NCBI RefSeq assembly: GCF_010667645.1
Contig: NZ_WHZV01000006.1
Coordinates: 1 to 64,000 of the forward strand
DNA length: 64,000 bases
Origin: Bifidobacterium platyrrhinorum
GTDB lineage: Bacteria > Actinomycetota > Actinomycetes > Actinomycetales > Bifidobacteriaceae
Direction: 5' to 3'
Below are positions 18,074 through 26,929 of the stretch, one piece after another (the stretch's first letter is position 1; each line of letters begins with the position of its first letter). The notes under the pieces are model-generated. The model was not told where the DNA came from. It made no database searches and worked only from the letters and a program-made list of their open reading frames with translations. The position numbers were made by a program, and so were the translations under genes.

Positions 18074-18101
18074 TTGACGATGTTCGGTCGAACAGCGTCA
18101 A
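18074..18101. promoter_or_regulatory. Candidate operator upstream of the OFA transporter
   Basis: TTGACG-A-TGTTCG-GT-CGAACA-G-CGTCAA is a 28-bp dyad with one mismatched pair, 170 bp before the transporter start. It looks like a dimeric repressor or activator site. No regulator gene is adjacent. The remainder of the 17907-18270 gap shows no gene. Confidence 0.45.
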
Positions 18102-18270
18102 TGCGCATGATGCGCGCGTTCGCATGGCCGTATCGCATGGTCATACGGTCGTGGGGACGCGGACCATGCATCATCGCACGCACCCGTTTCTCACGAAACG
18201 ACTCGGCGGCCAACCATCCCCTGCGCGACATCGGCGGACCATCGTATCCGGCTACGAAAGGAACCCGCAC

Positions 18271-19620
18271 ATGGCAAGACTCACCGCGAACCGTTGGACC
18301 AGTGCGATCGCCCCAGCGCTGCTCATCCACATCCCGATCGGCACCGTCTACTGCTGGAGCGTCTTCAAGCAGCTCATCGCCGACCAGATGCACACCGCCC
18401 CCGCTTCCGTGGAATGGGCGTTCTCCCTCGCCATCTTCTTCCTCGGCATGTCCGCCGCGTTCGCCGGGCCGATGGTGGAGAAGGACATCCGCAAGTCGGC
18501 GCTCGTATCGATGCTCTGCTTCACGGTCGGCTTCGCCGGCACGGGCGCGAGCATCGCGCTGGGCTTCCTGCCGGGCGTGTTCATCTGTTACGGCGCGATC
18601 ATGGGCGTGGGGCTCGGCGTCGGCTATCTGACGCCGGTGAAGAACCTCATGCTCTGGTTCGCGGACAACAAGGGCCTCGCCACGGGCATCGCGGTCGCCG
18701 GATTCGGCCTCGCCAAGGCGATCGGCAGCCCGCTCATGGAGGTCCTGATCGGCGCGGTCGGCCTCGTGAACATGTTCTATGTGCTGGCCGCGGTGTACGC
18801 GGTGATGATGCTCGCCGGATTCCTGCTCATCCGCCGCCCGGCCGGATGGACGTACGATCCGGTCACCTCGCATGTCAGCCGCCGTTCGATCCTCGGCAAG
18901 CCCGTGTTCTGGGGCATCTGGATCGCGTTCTACCTCAACATCACCTGCGGTCTGGCGCTCATCAGCCAGGAGAAGGACATCCTGCACGACGTGCTGGCCG
19001 CGCTGCCGCGGTACGCCTCGCTGGATTCGGGCGCGTTCGCCGCCTCCTCTGCGGGCGTCATCGGCTTGGTGCTGGCCGTCGATTCCGTGTTCAACACGGC
19101 CGGCCGCATCGGCTTCTCCACGCTTTCCGACCATCTGAAGCGCCGCGAGAGCGTGTATCAGGTGCTCTTCGCCATGTCGATCGCAGTCTGCCTGCTGCAG
19201 ATCGCATTGGACAGCATCGGCAACGCCCTGCTATGGGCGGTGCTCGCCATGCTGTTCCTCGTCAACGCGGGCTACGGCGGCGGATTCTCCACGTTGCCGG
19301 TGCTGCTCGACCAGCATTTCGGCACGAAGACCGTCTCCACCACGCACGGCCTCACGCTCAGCGCGTGGGCGTTCGCCGGCCTGTCCGGCAACCAGCTGGC
19401 GTCGTTCGTGGTGACGCACGCGCCGGATCAGGCGCATCGCTACGCAGCACTGATCCCGGTGCTCACCGCGCTGTATGCGGTGGCGCTGGCAAGCGTCACC
19501 CTGGTCAAGGCCGCAGGCAGGCGCGCCGCCACCGGTGATACGGATCCGGCTACGACGCCCGCCCCCGCGACGGCATCGACGACCAGCTCGTCCAATCCGG
19601 TCGTCGGCAAGGCCGCCTGA
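18271..19620 (+). CDS. OFA-family MFS transporter (oxalate/formate antiporter type)
   Basis: A 449-residue major facilitator protein with 12 predicted helices. The N terminus (TSAIAPALLIHIPIGTVYCWSVFKQLI) and the block GLGVGYLTPVKNLMLWFADNKGLATGIAVAGFG are characteristic of the oxalate/formate antiporter (OFA) group; the second contains the family's WFPD-like motif as WFAD. The true substrate, probably a small carboxylate, is unknown. The start follows GAAAGGA at eight bases. A 28-bp dyad at 18074-18101 may regulate it. It is a single gene between two palindrome arrays, with a polar Thr/Ala/Pro-rich C-terminal tail. Confidence 0.85.
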   Translation: MARLTANRWTSAIAPALLIHIPIGTVYCWSVFKQLIADQMHTAPASVEWAFSLAIFFLGMSAAFAGPMVEKDIRKSALVSMLCFTVGFAGTGASIALGFLPGVFICYGAIMGVGLGVGYLTPVKNLMLWFADNKGLATGIAVAGFGLAKAIGSPLMEVLIGAVGLVNMFYVLAAVYAVMMLAGFLLIRRPAGWTYDPVTSHVSRRSILGKPVFWGIWIAFYLNITCGLALISQEKDILHDVLAALPRYASLDSGAFAASSAGVIGLVLAVDSVFNTAGRIGFSTLSDHLKRRESVYQVLFAMSIAVCLLQIALDSIGNALLWAVLAMLFLVNAGYGGGFSTLPVLLDQHFGTKTVSTTHGLTLSAWAFAGLSGNQLASFVVTHAPDQAHRYAALIPVLTALYAVALASVTLVKAAGRRAATGDTDPATTPAPATASTTSSSNPVVGKAA

Positions 19621-19659
19621 ACCACGGGCATGTCATCCATCGTCAGGTGATTCGCCGCA

Positions 19660-19850
19660 AGGCGGCTATCCCATGGGGGTCGTCCTTTGTGGCTATCTCC
19701 CTTGTGGGCTATCCCCATGACGCTATCCCCTTGTGGGCTATCCCCGTGGTCGCCATCCCCTTGTGGGCCATCCCCTTGTGGGCCATCCCCTTATGGCTAT
19801 CCCCTTATGGCTATCCCCTTATGGCTATCCCCATGGTCGCCACCATGTAG
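19660..19850. repeat. Tandem 15-bp repeats (GGCTATCCCCTTGTG type)
   Basis: About a dozen imperfect copies of a 15-bp unit follow the OFA transporter. Because the period is a multiple of three, several frames stay open (for example IPLWAIP repeats), but there is no ribosome site and no reason to call a gene. The repeat is private to this gap. Confidence 0.8.
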
Positions 19851-19885
19851 CCATTGTCCGCGCAACCCACCATCAAGTGGTCCAC

Positions 19886-20060
19886 CAGCGGCGGATTCCA
19901 CGGAAAACATCCCACTGCTCCGTAAAATCCGCCGCTGAGTCTTCATCAGCGGCGGTTCTTACGGAGATAATCGGCGTTCTCCGTAGAATCCGCCGCTGAT
20001 CCACCGTGAGCGGCGGTTCTTACGGAGCAATGGTCTTATCTCCGTGGAAACCGCCGCTGA
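19886..20060. repeat. Palindrome array C (three units)
   Basis: Units at 19886-19937, 19946-19999 and 20007-20060. The third unit has changed its outer arms to GGCGGTT/AACCGCC, keeping pairing. Loops: CCCACTG in the first and CAATGGT in the third, complementary at five of seven positions. The array lies between two convergent genes. Confidence 0.85.
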
Positions 20061-20079
20061 GGCAAAGGAACCGGGCGGC

Positions 20080-20262
20080 AGCGAGGCGGTGGCGAGGCGA
20101 AACCACCGAGAAGGCGGATCCACCGGGAAGGCGAAACCACCGAGAAGGTGGAACCACCAGAAAGATCCACCGGGAAGGCGAAACCACCAGAAAGAACCAC
20201 CGGGAAACCAGATCCACCGGAGGAAACCGAATCCACCGGAAGAAACCGGAACCCGTTGCCCA
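20080..20262. repeat. Degenerate tandem repeats (CCACCGGGAAGGCGAAA type)
   Basis: About ten degenerate copies of a 15-18 bp unit with CCACCGRGAA cores run from array C to just before the stop of the AhpF-like gene at 20317. No promoter, terminator or gene is visible within. Confidence 0.7.
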
Positions 20263-20316
20263 AGGACCCTTACCGAGAGACGTACAAGACACAAGACCCA
20301 TACGCCTCAAACGGCG

Positions 20317-22251
20317 TCACGCGCCGACGAGATCGAGCATCTGGGCGATGTTCTTCTTGCCGAACTCGACCTTCTGCTCGCCGCCCTTGTCGATGACGAT
20401 GCAGGGCACGCTCATCGCGCCGTACTGGTCGCGCAGCTCCGGGAAGTGCGAGACGTCGTAGGCCTCGGCGCGCACGTTCGGGTTGAGCGAGGCGATACGC
20501 TGCGAGGCGAGCACCGTCTCCGGGCACATCGTGCAGGTCAGGGACACGAGGATCATCACATCGGTCGGCGCATCGATCGCCGCGGCACGTGCACGCAGAT
20601 CATCGTCAAGCGGCTGGCCAGGACCCGCCGCGTTATACAGGCCAAGCACGAACGAGTTGAACTCGTGACCGGACGGCACGCCATGGAAGGCGAGACCGGT
20701 GAAGACGAGACGGGCCCCATCGCCGGCCCCCGCACCGTCGCCGGCCACGCACAGACGCACGGCCGGACGGGCGACCGGCATCACGCCGGCCGGATCGAAT
20801 TCGGCACGGCCGGAATCATCAAGAGTGCCGTACACCGGCAGCACGGCGCCGTCACCAGAAGCATCACCGGAATCACCCGCCGACGCGGCGATCTCCAATG
20901 GTTCGCCGACGACCAGTCCGGTCGGCACCGCCGCACCGTCGACCGCCGTGATCACCCCGGACGCATCCACGGCCACCGAGTTGAGCTTGCCGCCGGACAG
21001 CGCGACCATCTCGCCCACGAACCCCTGCAATTCCGCAGACAGCGGGGTGTCGTCGAGCTCAAGGGCAAGCGCGACCGGGCGGGTCATGCGCCCGAACACC
21101 ACGCCGAGCTGCTGTTTGATCGCGGCGGAGAACAGTTCGCCCGGCTTGCGCGCGGACGCGGCCTTCGCGGCGGCAGCGTCCGCGCTGCGCTTGGCCGGCG
21201 CGGGAGCGGGCGACGTACCCGCGTTCGCCGCGCTCTTCGCCGCCGCCTCGGCCTCCGCCTTCTCATACGCGGAGGCGGTCGGACGCGGCGGCACCAGTCC
21301 GGTCTTCTCGCTCATCGACTTCGCGTACCGCTCCAGCTCGACGGCCGCGATCGCACCGTCGGCGGTGGCGGTGACCACCTGACGCAGGTTCTTCACACGC
21401 AGATCGCCGGCCGCGTACACGCCCGGCACGGACGTTTCGAGATAATCATGCGTGACCACATAGCCGTGGTCGTCGAGCTCGACGACGCCTTTCACCAGAT
21501 CGGTGGCGGGCACGTAGCCGGCGAACACGAACACGCCGAACGTGCCGCCGTCGGCCGGCTTCCACGTTTCGGTCACGCCGGAATCACGATCCGCGATCGT
21601 CGCCTCGCGCAGACCGCCCTGACCGGCGGTGACGCCCTTGAGCTCGACGCCGTAGCGCACGTCGATCTTCGGATTGTTCTTCGCCTCGGCGGCGACCGAC
21701 GCGTCGCAGGTGAAATCGTCCTCGCGCACAAGCACGGTGACCTTGCTCGCGTACTTGGTGAGGAACACGGACTCCTCGGCGGCGGCGAACCCGCCGCCGA
21801 CCACGAGCACCTCCTTGCCGGTGAAGAACTCGCCGTCGCAGGTGGCGCAGTAGGCGACGCCGCGGCCCGCGTATTCACGCTCGCCCTCGAAGCCGAGCTT
21901 GCGCGGCGAGGCGCCGGTGGCGATGAGGATGCCGAAGGTCTTGAGGTCGCCGCGCGTGGTGTGCACGGTCTTGACGTCGCCCTCGACGTCGAGGCCGGTC
22001 GCTTCGGCGGAGAGGAACTCGGCGCCGAAATCCTTGGCCTGGTTCTTCATGGTCCGGGTGAGCGCGCGGCCGGTCGTGCGGCCTACGCCCGGGTAGTTCA
22101 CGACCTCGTTGGTGATGGTGATCTGGCCGCCGAAATCGTCCTTCTCGAGCACGAGCACGCGGTAACGGGCGCGCGCGAGATACAGACCGGCGGTGAGGCC
22201 CGCGGGACCACCGCCGATGACGACGACGTCATACAAATCGTTCTGGGACAT
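20317..22251 (-). CDS. AhpF-like peroxiredoxin reductase with reversed domain order
   Basis: A 644-residue flavoprotein predicted to pass electrons from NAD(P)H to AhpC. Residues 1-330 form a thioredoxin-reductase module: FAD motif GGGPAG at about 13-18, redox pair Cys135/Cys138 (CATC) and NAD(P)H motif VGGGFAAAEE. An Ala/Pro-rich linker (about 338-383) leads to two thioredoxin-fold domains at about 385-644, the last with Cys573/Cys576 (CTMC). In classical AhpF the tandem thioredoxin domains come first, so this is the same set of parts in the opposite order. It lies 164 bases downstream of ahpC on the same strand, which supports the partnership. Confidence 0.88.
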   Translation of the reverse strand: MSQNDLYDVVVIGGGPAGLTAGLYLARARYRVLVLEKDDFGGQITITNEVVNYPGVGRTTGRALTRTMKNQAKDFGAEFLSAEATGLDVEGDVKTVHTTRGDLKTFGILIATGASPRKLGFEGEREYAGRGVAYCATCDGEFFTGKEVLVVGGGFAAAEESVFLTKYASKVTVLVREDDFTCDASVAAEAKNNPKIDVRYGVELKGVTAGQGGLREATIADRDSGVTETWKPADGGTFGVFVFAGYVPATDLVKGVVELDDHGYVVTHDYLETSVPGVYAAGDLRVKNLRQVVTATADGAIAAVELERYAKSMSEKTGLVPPRPTASAYEKAEAEAAAKSAANAGTSPAPAPAKRSADAAAAKAASARKPGELFSAAIKQQLGVVFGRMTRPVALALELDDTPLSAELQGFVGEMVALSGGKLNSVAVDASGVITAVDGAAVPTGLVVGEPLEIAASAGDSGDASGDGAVLPVYGTLDDSGRAEFDPAGVMPVARPAVRLCVAGDGAGAGDGARLVFTGLAFHGVPSGHEFNSFVLGLYNAAGPGQPLDDDLRARAAAIDAPTDVMILVSLTCTMCPETVLASQRIASLNPNVRAEAYDVSHFPELRDQYGAMSVPCIVIDKGGEQKVEFGKKNIAQMLDLVGA

Positions 22252-22272
22252 GTTTCATGCTTTCTATGACAA

Positions 22273-22301
22273 GGGCTCCCTCACACGAGGGAGCCCGTTT
22301 T
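22273..22301. terminator. Hairpin between ahpC and the AhpF-like gene
   Basis: GGGCTCCCTC (22273-22282) pairs with GAGGGAGCCC (22287-22296). The T run (GTTTTTC) follows on the plus strand, opposite to the transcription of ahpC. On the minus strand it would be an intercistronic hairpin that could attenuate read-through into the reductase gene. Confidence 0.6.
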
Positions 22302-22415
22302 TCTTCCATGATGCGAATGACGCCATCGCCGCCCGCTTAACGGTTCAGCACCAAGCGCTTCGCATGTCGTGCGACGCTCGCAGCGCTTCGCTGCTCGCTG
22401 CCACGAAGCTCTTCG

Positions 22416-22979
22416 TCACAGCTGGCCGACGAGGTCGAGGCTGGGCTCGATGGTCTCCTCGCCCGGGGTCCAGTTGGCCGGGCAGACCTGATCGCCGTGC
22501 TCGTAGACGAACTGGGAGGCCTGGACGCGGCGCAGCAGCTCGTCGGCGTTGCGGCCCACGTTGGAGGAGGTGACCTCGTAGGCCACGACCTTGCCCTCCG
22601 GGTTCACGATGAAGTCGCCGCGCTCGGCCATGCCGTCGGCCTCGTTGTAGGTGTCGAGGTCGCGGGCGAGCAGGGCGGTCGGGTCGGCGAGCATCGGGTA
22701 CTGGATCTTGGCGATCTTCTCGCTGGCGTCATGCCACGCCTTGTGCACGAAGTGGGTGTCGCAAGACACGGAGTAGATCTCGCAGCCGATCTTCTGGAAC
22801 TCCTCGTACTTGTTGGCGAGGTCCTCGAGCTCGGTGGGGCACACGAAGGTGAAGTCGGCCGGGTAGAAGAAGAACACGGACCAGTGGCCGAGCACGTCGT
22901 CCTTGGTCACCTCCTTGAACTCGCCGTTCTGGAAGGCCTGGACCTTGAAATCGGTGATCTCGTGCTGCAGAAGAGTCAT
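22416..22979 (-). CDS. ahpC: Alkyl hydroperoxide reductase C (typical 2-Cys peroxiredoxin)
   Basis: A 187-residue peroxiredoxin that reduces hydrogen peroxide and organic peroxides. The peroxidatic cysteine is Cys47 in FTFVCPTE and the resolving cysteine is Cys166 in VCPANWTPG, matching the AhpC layout. Two ATGs lie next to each other at the start (22982 and 22979); with AAAGGA just upstream, the second has the better six-base spacing. The AhpF-like reductase follows on the same strand. No OxyR or PerR gene is adjacent, and I could not identify a clear operator upstream. Confidence 0.96.
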   Translation of the reverse strand: MTLLQHEITDFKVQAFQNGEFKEVTKDDVLGHWSVFFFYPADFTFVCPTELEDLANKYEEFQKIGCEIYSVSCDTHFVHKAWHDASEKIAKIQYPMLADPTALLARDLDTYNEADGMAERGDFIVNPEGKVVAYEVTSSNVGRNADELLRRVQASQFVYEHGDQVCPANWTPGEETIEPSLDLVGQL

Positions 22980-23119
22980 CATCGTTCCTTTCCGAAAATG
23001 CGTTCGGCCCGAACGTTCCCCCGGAACGGGTCTCGGTGTTCGGGCACCGGTCTCATCGTATCCCGGAACGGCGCCGCCCGCGCGAGGGGCACGCTCACAG
23101 CGTCATCACGGGCGTATGA

Positions 23120-23400
23120 CAAACATCACACCGACTTCGTGCGGAGTTCGACCACCTACGTGCGGAGTTCGCAGACAGCGTGCGCGGTTCACGACCCGAC
23201 GTGCGGAGCACCCCTCTGAAGAACACCGAAATAACGGCATCCCCGGCCGTACAAAACCGCATCATTCCAACGATCTGCATTCAACCTGAAGCCGTTCTTC
23301 ACAGGACACCTCCACACGTTCAGTACGTGATTCCGCACGTTCGTGGAAAACTCTGCACGCCGCCTTCCAAACTCCGCACGAAAACTCAGCACGCGGAAAG
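23120..23400. repeat. Dispersed GTGCGGAGTT repeats in both orientations
   Basis: The gap between ahpC and the CUT2 operon holds copies of GTGCGGAGTT(C) at about 23129, 23160 and 23199, and inverted or degenerate copies (such as CTCCGCACGA) between 23320 and 23395. Copies on the left read forward and those on the right read in reverse, so the region as a whole is a loose inverted repeat. No gene is supported between 22983 and 23703. Confidence 0.6.
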
Positions 23401-23703
23401 GCCGCATAACGGACCGTCCCCCGCCGCGGCGATCGGCCGCGACGGGGGACGGGGAGGAGAAAGGAAACGGAATGAAGAAAAACGGAAAAGACGAAAGGGA
23501 TGCGCGTCCCGACCGGAACGGCGGCGGCCTCAATGGATGGTCGTTGCCATATCCCTTGGGACGGGGCGCCCCGGCCGAACCGGCGCAACGGCCACGGAGG
23601 GAGGAAAAGGTCGTAAAAACCCTCCGCGGCCGCCGCACCGGCCCCGCCGGATCGGAGCCGGGCGCGAACCCGGCGTTCCGGTCCGATGACGGGACGGGAC
23701 GGA

Positions 23704-24747
23704 TCAGAACTTGTACTGGGAGATGTTGTCCTTGGTGAAGGTGAGCGGCTTGTCGACGTTGAGTTCGCCCTTGTCGCCGATGGTGAACTCGCCGATGCCG
23801 TCGACCTTGACCTTCTCGCCCTTCTTGCCGGTGATCTTGCCCTGGACGAGCTGATCGGCCACGGCGACGGAGACCGCGCCCAGCTGGGCCGGATCCCACA
23901 GGCAGAAGGCCTTGATGGTGCCGTCCTCGACGAAGTGGCTCATCGAGCTCGGCATGGAGAAGCCGGGGGCGTAGACCTGGCCCTGCTTGCCGGCGTTCTC
24001 GATGGCGTTCGCGGCGGCGGCGGTGGTCGGCACGGAGGAGGAGATGATGAACTTCAGGTCCGGATGGGCCTGCATGAGGTTACGGGAGATCTCCTCGGAC
24101 TTGGTGGCGTCGTCCTGCGAGTACTGGACGGTGTCCACGTACTTGAGCTTCGAGTACTTCGCGTCGGAGTCGATGAGCTTCTTCATCCACTCGACGTGCT
24201 TGCGGTGGTTGGTGGCGGACGGCGACGCGGAGATGAACGCGACCAGGCCGCCGTTCGGATCGTTCTTCAGCGCGGAGTCGAGCATGGTGCGGGCGGCGAG
24301 CTCGTAGCTCAGCTGGTTGACGAAGACCGTGCGGGCGGAGCTGTCGGCGTCCGCATCATAGGTGACAACCTTGATGCCCTGCGACTGCGCCTTCTTCAGG
24401 ATCGGCGTGACGGCGTTCTCATCGATGGCGGACACCACCATGGCGGCCGGCTTCTGGGCGATCGCGTTGGTGATGGTCTGGATCTGCGCGTTGGCGGTGG
24501 CGTCCTGGGTGCCGATGTACTGCACGTCGAGGCCGAGCTTCTTGCCTTCCTCCTTGGCGCCGTCGCCGGAGACGTCGAAGTACTTCAGGCCGGTGTACTT
24601 CGGGATGACCAGGATCTTCTTGTTGTCGGACGAGCCGCTGGCACCCTGCGGGGCGCTGCTGCTGCAGGCTCCGACGGAGCCGAGCATGGCCAGGGCGCAC
24701 ACGACGCCGAGGGCGATCTTGCCGCGCTGAACGATAGACTTCAACAT
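23704..24747 (-). CDS. Sugar-binding lipoprotein of a CUT2 ABC importer
   Basis: A 347-residue periplasmic-binding-protein-like lipoprotein: basic N terminus, hydrophobic core and lipobox GSVGAC with the lipid-anchored cysteine at about residue 28. The mature part (KILVIPKYTGLKYFDVSGDG, then VVSAIDENAVTPILKKA) belongs to the ribose/rhamnose/AI-2 binding-protein group. Rhamnose- or AI-2-type binding is the closest guess, but no kinase or isomerase gene is adjacent to confirm a ligand. It has an excellent ribosome site (GAGGAGG). It is the last gene of the operon ATPase-permease-permease-binding protein, 176 bp after the second permease. Confidence 0.88.
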   Translation of the reverse strand: MLKSIVQRGKIALGVVCALAMLGSVGACSSSAPQGASGSSDNKKILVIPKYTGLKYFDVSGDGAKEEGKKLGLDVQYIGTQDATANAQIQTITNAIAQKPAAMVVSAIDENAVTPILKKAQSQGIKVVTYDADADSSARTVFVNQLSYELAARTMLDSALKNDPNGGLVAFISASPSATNHRKHVEWMKKLIDSDAKYSKLKYVDTVQYSQDDATKSEEISRNLMQAHPDLKFIISSSVPTTAAAANAIENAGKQGQVYAPGFSMPSSMSHFVEDGTIKAFCLWDPAQLGAVSVAVADQLVQGKITGKKGEKVKVDGIGEFTIGDKGELNVDKPLTFTKDNISQYKF

Positions 24748-24923
24748 TGAAATCCTCCTCTAGTTCTTTCCTATTGGTTCCGGGTTTGGGTTGGTCGGCG
24801 ATCCCGGTGCTCGCCCGCCGGGGCGGGGCTCCATCCGGACCGCATGCGCATCGGGCGATGCGCATGCGGTCCGGCGTCACGCCCCGGCTGTTGCGTGGCC
24901 GCGTCGTCACGGCCGCGCGACGA

Positions 24924-25889
24924 TTACTTGGTGGTTGGTTTCTTGACTATCAGCTCCTTCAGTCTCGACAGGTTGGGCAGGACGATGGCGATGAGCAGGA
25001 TCAGGCCGGAGATGAGCGTCTGCGTGGTGCCGGGCACGTTCGCCAGGCTCATCGCGGACTGCACGACGAACAGCAGGGCGACCGCGAGCACGACGCCGCT
25101 GGTCAGGCCGGAACCGCCGAAGATGGACACGCCGCCGAGGACCACGATGGTCAGCACCAGCATGATGGTGCCGTCCGCGTTGTCGCCTCGGGCGGAGGCG
25201 TACTGGCCGGCCCACACGACGCCGGCGAGCCATGCGGTGACGGCGCCGAGCACGTAGGCCACGATCTTCACGAACGTGATGGAGATGCCGGCCGACTTGA
25301 CGGCGGGCGCCTGGTTGCCGATCGCATAGCAGTACTGGCCGTAGTTCGTCTTGGCCATGATCACCCAGATCACGAACGCGACGATGGCGAACACGAGCAC
25401 CGGCACGGGGATGTAGCCAACCCACGTGGAGCCGAGGGAGGCGTAGCCGCCTTCGATGCCGTTGATGCCGGCGTCACCGGCGATGAGGTAGGCGGCGCCG
25501 CGGTAGGCGCCCATCGTGCCCAGCGTGACGGCCATGGACGGCAGCTTGGCGACGGCGACGAGCACGCCGTTGACGACGCCCATCACCACGGCCACGGCGA
25601 GCGAGATCAGCGCGCCCTCGACCACCGGCATGCCGGCCTCCCAGCAGCGCGCGTAGAGCACGGCGCTCACGGCGAGCGTGGAGGTCAGGGAGATGTCGAT
25701 CTCGCCGAGCACCACGATCGGGAACAGGCCGAGGCCCATCAGCGCCGTGGGCACGAACGTCACGGACGAGTTGGCGAGGTTGAGGTAGTTGAGGAAGTAG
25801 GGGGACAGCTGCGTGCCGATGAAGACGGCGATGACGAGCAGTCCGATGAGCACTTCCTGCCATTGGTAGCGACGGATGAAGCTTTTCAT
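24924..25889 (-). CDS. CUT2 sugar ABC transporter permease (second)
   Basis: A 321-residue inner-membrane permease of the RbsC/RhaP/LsrC-D group, with about 9-10 helices. Conserved text includes GEIDISLTSTLAVSAVLYA, KLPSMAVTLGTMGAYRG and VVLGGVSIFGGSGL, the latter near the ATPase-contact loop. Its ATG overlaps the stop of the preceding permease by four bases (ATGA), so translation is coupled. It works with its neighbour as a heterodimer energised by the double ATPase at 26919-28442. Confidence 0.92.
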   Translation of the reverse strand: MKSFIRRYQWQEVLIGLLVIAVFIGTQLSPYFLNYLNLANSSVTFVPTALMGLGLFPIVVLGEIDISLTSTLAVSAVLYARCWEAGMPVVEGALISLAVAVVMGVVNGVLVAVAKLPSMAVTLGTMGAYRGAAYLIAGDAGINGIEGGYASLGSTWVGYIPVPVLVFAIVAFVIWVIMAKTNYGQYCYAIGNQAPAVKSAGISITFVKIVAYVLGAVTAWLAGVVWAGQYASARGDNADGTIMLVLTIVVLGGVSIFGGSGLTSGVVLAVALLFVVQSAMSLANVPGTTQTLISGLILLIAIVLPNLSRLKELIVKKPTTK

Positions 25890-26929
25890 GCCTGCACCTC
25901 CAGGATGGCGTGGCGGGTGCTGAACCGCGCGGATTGCATACGGATGAAGGCGTCGACACCAACGGCGGCGATGACCGCGACACCTTGGAAGATAAGACGG
26001 AAGTACTCGTTGACGCCGATGAGGATGAGGCCGTTGTCGAGGCAGGCGTAGACGAGCGCGCCGAGCATCGCGCCGGCCGGGGTGCCGACGCCGCCCCACA
26101 GGCTCACGCCGCCGATCACGGCCGCGGCGATGACCTCCATCTCATAGCCGTTGCCCATCACGGAGTTGATGGTGCCGACCTGGGCGCCCATGAGGATGCC
26201 CACGAAGCCGGCGAGCAGGCCGGAGAGCGTGTACGCGCCGAAGATGATCCTGGGGCTCTTGAGGCCGAACGACTCGGCGGCCTTCGGGTTGGAACCGTAC
26301 GCGTACAGCATGCGGCCGGACGGACGGTAGAACAGGAAGAACGACGCCACGACGCACAGGATCAGGCAGATCCACACGTAGGACGGGATGCCGAGGAACG
26401 TGCTGGGGGCGAAGACGTTGACCCAGTGCGGGATCTGGTTCTTCGTCACCTCGCGCGAGCCCGCGTACAGGGAGTCGAGGCCGCGGTAGACGGACAGCGT
26501 GCCCAGCGTGGCCACCATCGACGGGATCTTGAGGTAGCCGACGAGGAAGCCGTTGAACGCGCCGAGCAGGATGCCGAACACCAGGCCGAAGATGACCACG
26601 ATGTAGCCCAGCCCCGGTGCCTTGGAGCACACGTCGTAGGAGATGAACGCCACGATGCCCACGATGGAGCCGACCGACAGGTCGTAGTTTCCGGTGAGCA
26701 GCACGAGCGATTCGCCCACGGCCGCGATGGCGAGCACCGCGGCGCTGAAGAGGATGTTCTTCACGTTCTGCATCGACATGAAGTGCGGTGCGAAGATGCT
26801 GAAGAAGACGATGATCAGCAGCAGGAACACGATCACGCCGGCGCCCTGCGATTTCATCGCGGAACGCGCGCGGGCGCTCAGCTGCTGCCCGAACGACTTG
26901 TTCGAGGCATTGCCCTTGTCACTTGACAT
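25886..26929 (-). CDS. CUT2 sugar ABC transporter permease (first)
   Basis: A 347-residue permease. It shows the family blocks LVLLTGNYDLSVGSIVGIVA, LKIPSMVATLGTLSVYRGLD and AAAVIGGVSLWGGVGTPAGA, and about ten helices after a polar N terminus of 30 residues. The start at ATG 26929 overlaps the ATPase gene by 11 bases; an in-frame GTG at 26941 is a weaker alternative. It pairs with the permease encoded next. Confidence 0.92.
   Translation of the reverse strand: MSSDKGNASNKSFGQQLSARARSAMKSQGAGVIVFLLLIIVFFSIFAPHFMSMQNVKNILFSAAVLAIAAVGESLVLLTGNYDLSVGSIVGIVAFISYDVCSKAPGLGYIVVIFGLVFGILLGAFNGFLVGYLKIPSMVATLGTLSVYRGLDSLYAGSREVTKNQIPHWVNVFAPSTFLGIPSYVWICLILCVVASFFLFYRPSGRMLYAYGSNPKAAESFGLKSPRIIFGAYTLSGLLAGFVGILMGAQVGTINSVMGNGYEMEVIAAAVIGGVSLWGGVGTPAGAMLGALVYACLDNGLILIGVNEYFRLIFQGVAVIAAVGVDAFIRMQSARFSTRHAILEVQA

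Noticed and set aside
19647..19850. Small repetitive ORF with IPLWAIP repeats
   Set aside because: It arises from 15-bp tandem repeats that keep several frames open; no ribosome site and no family.
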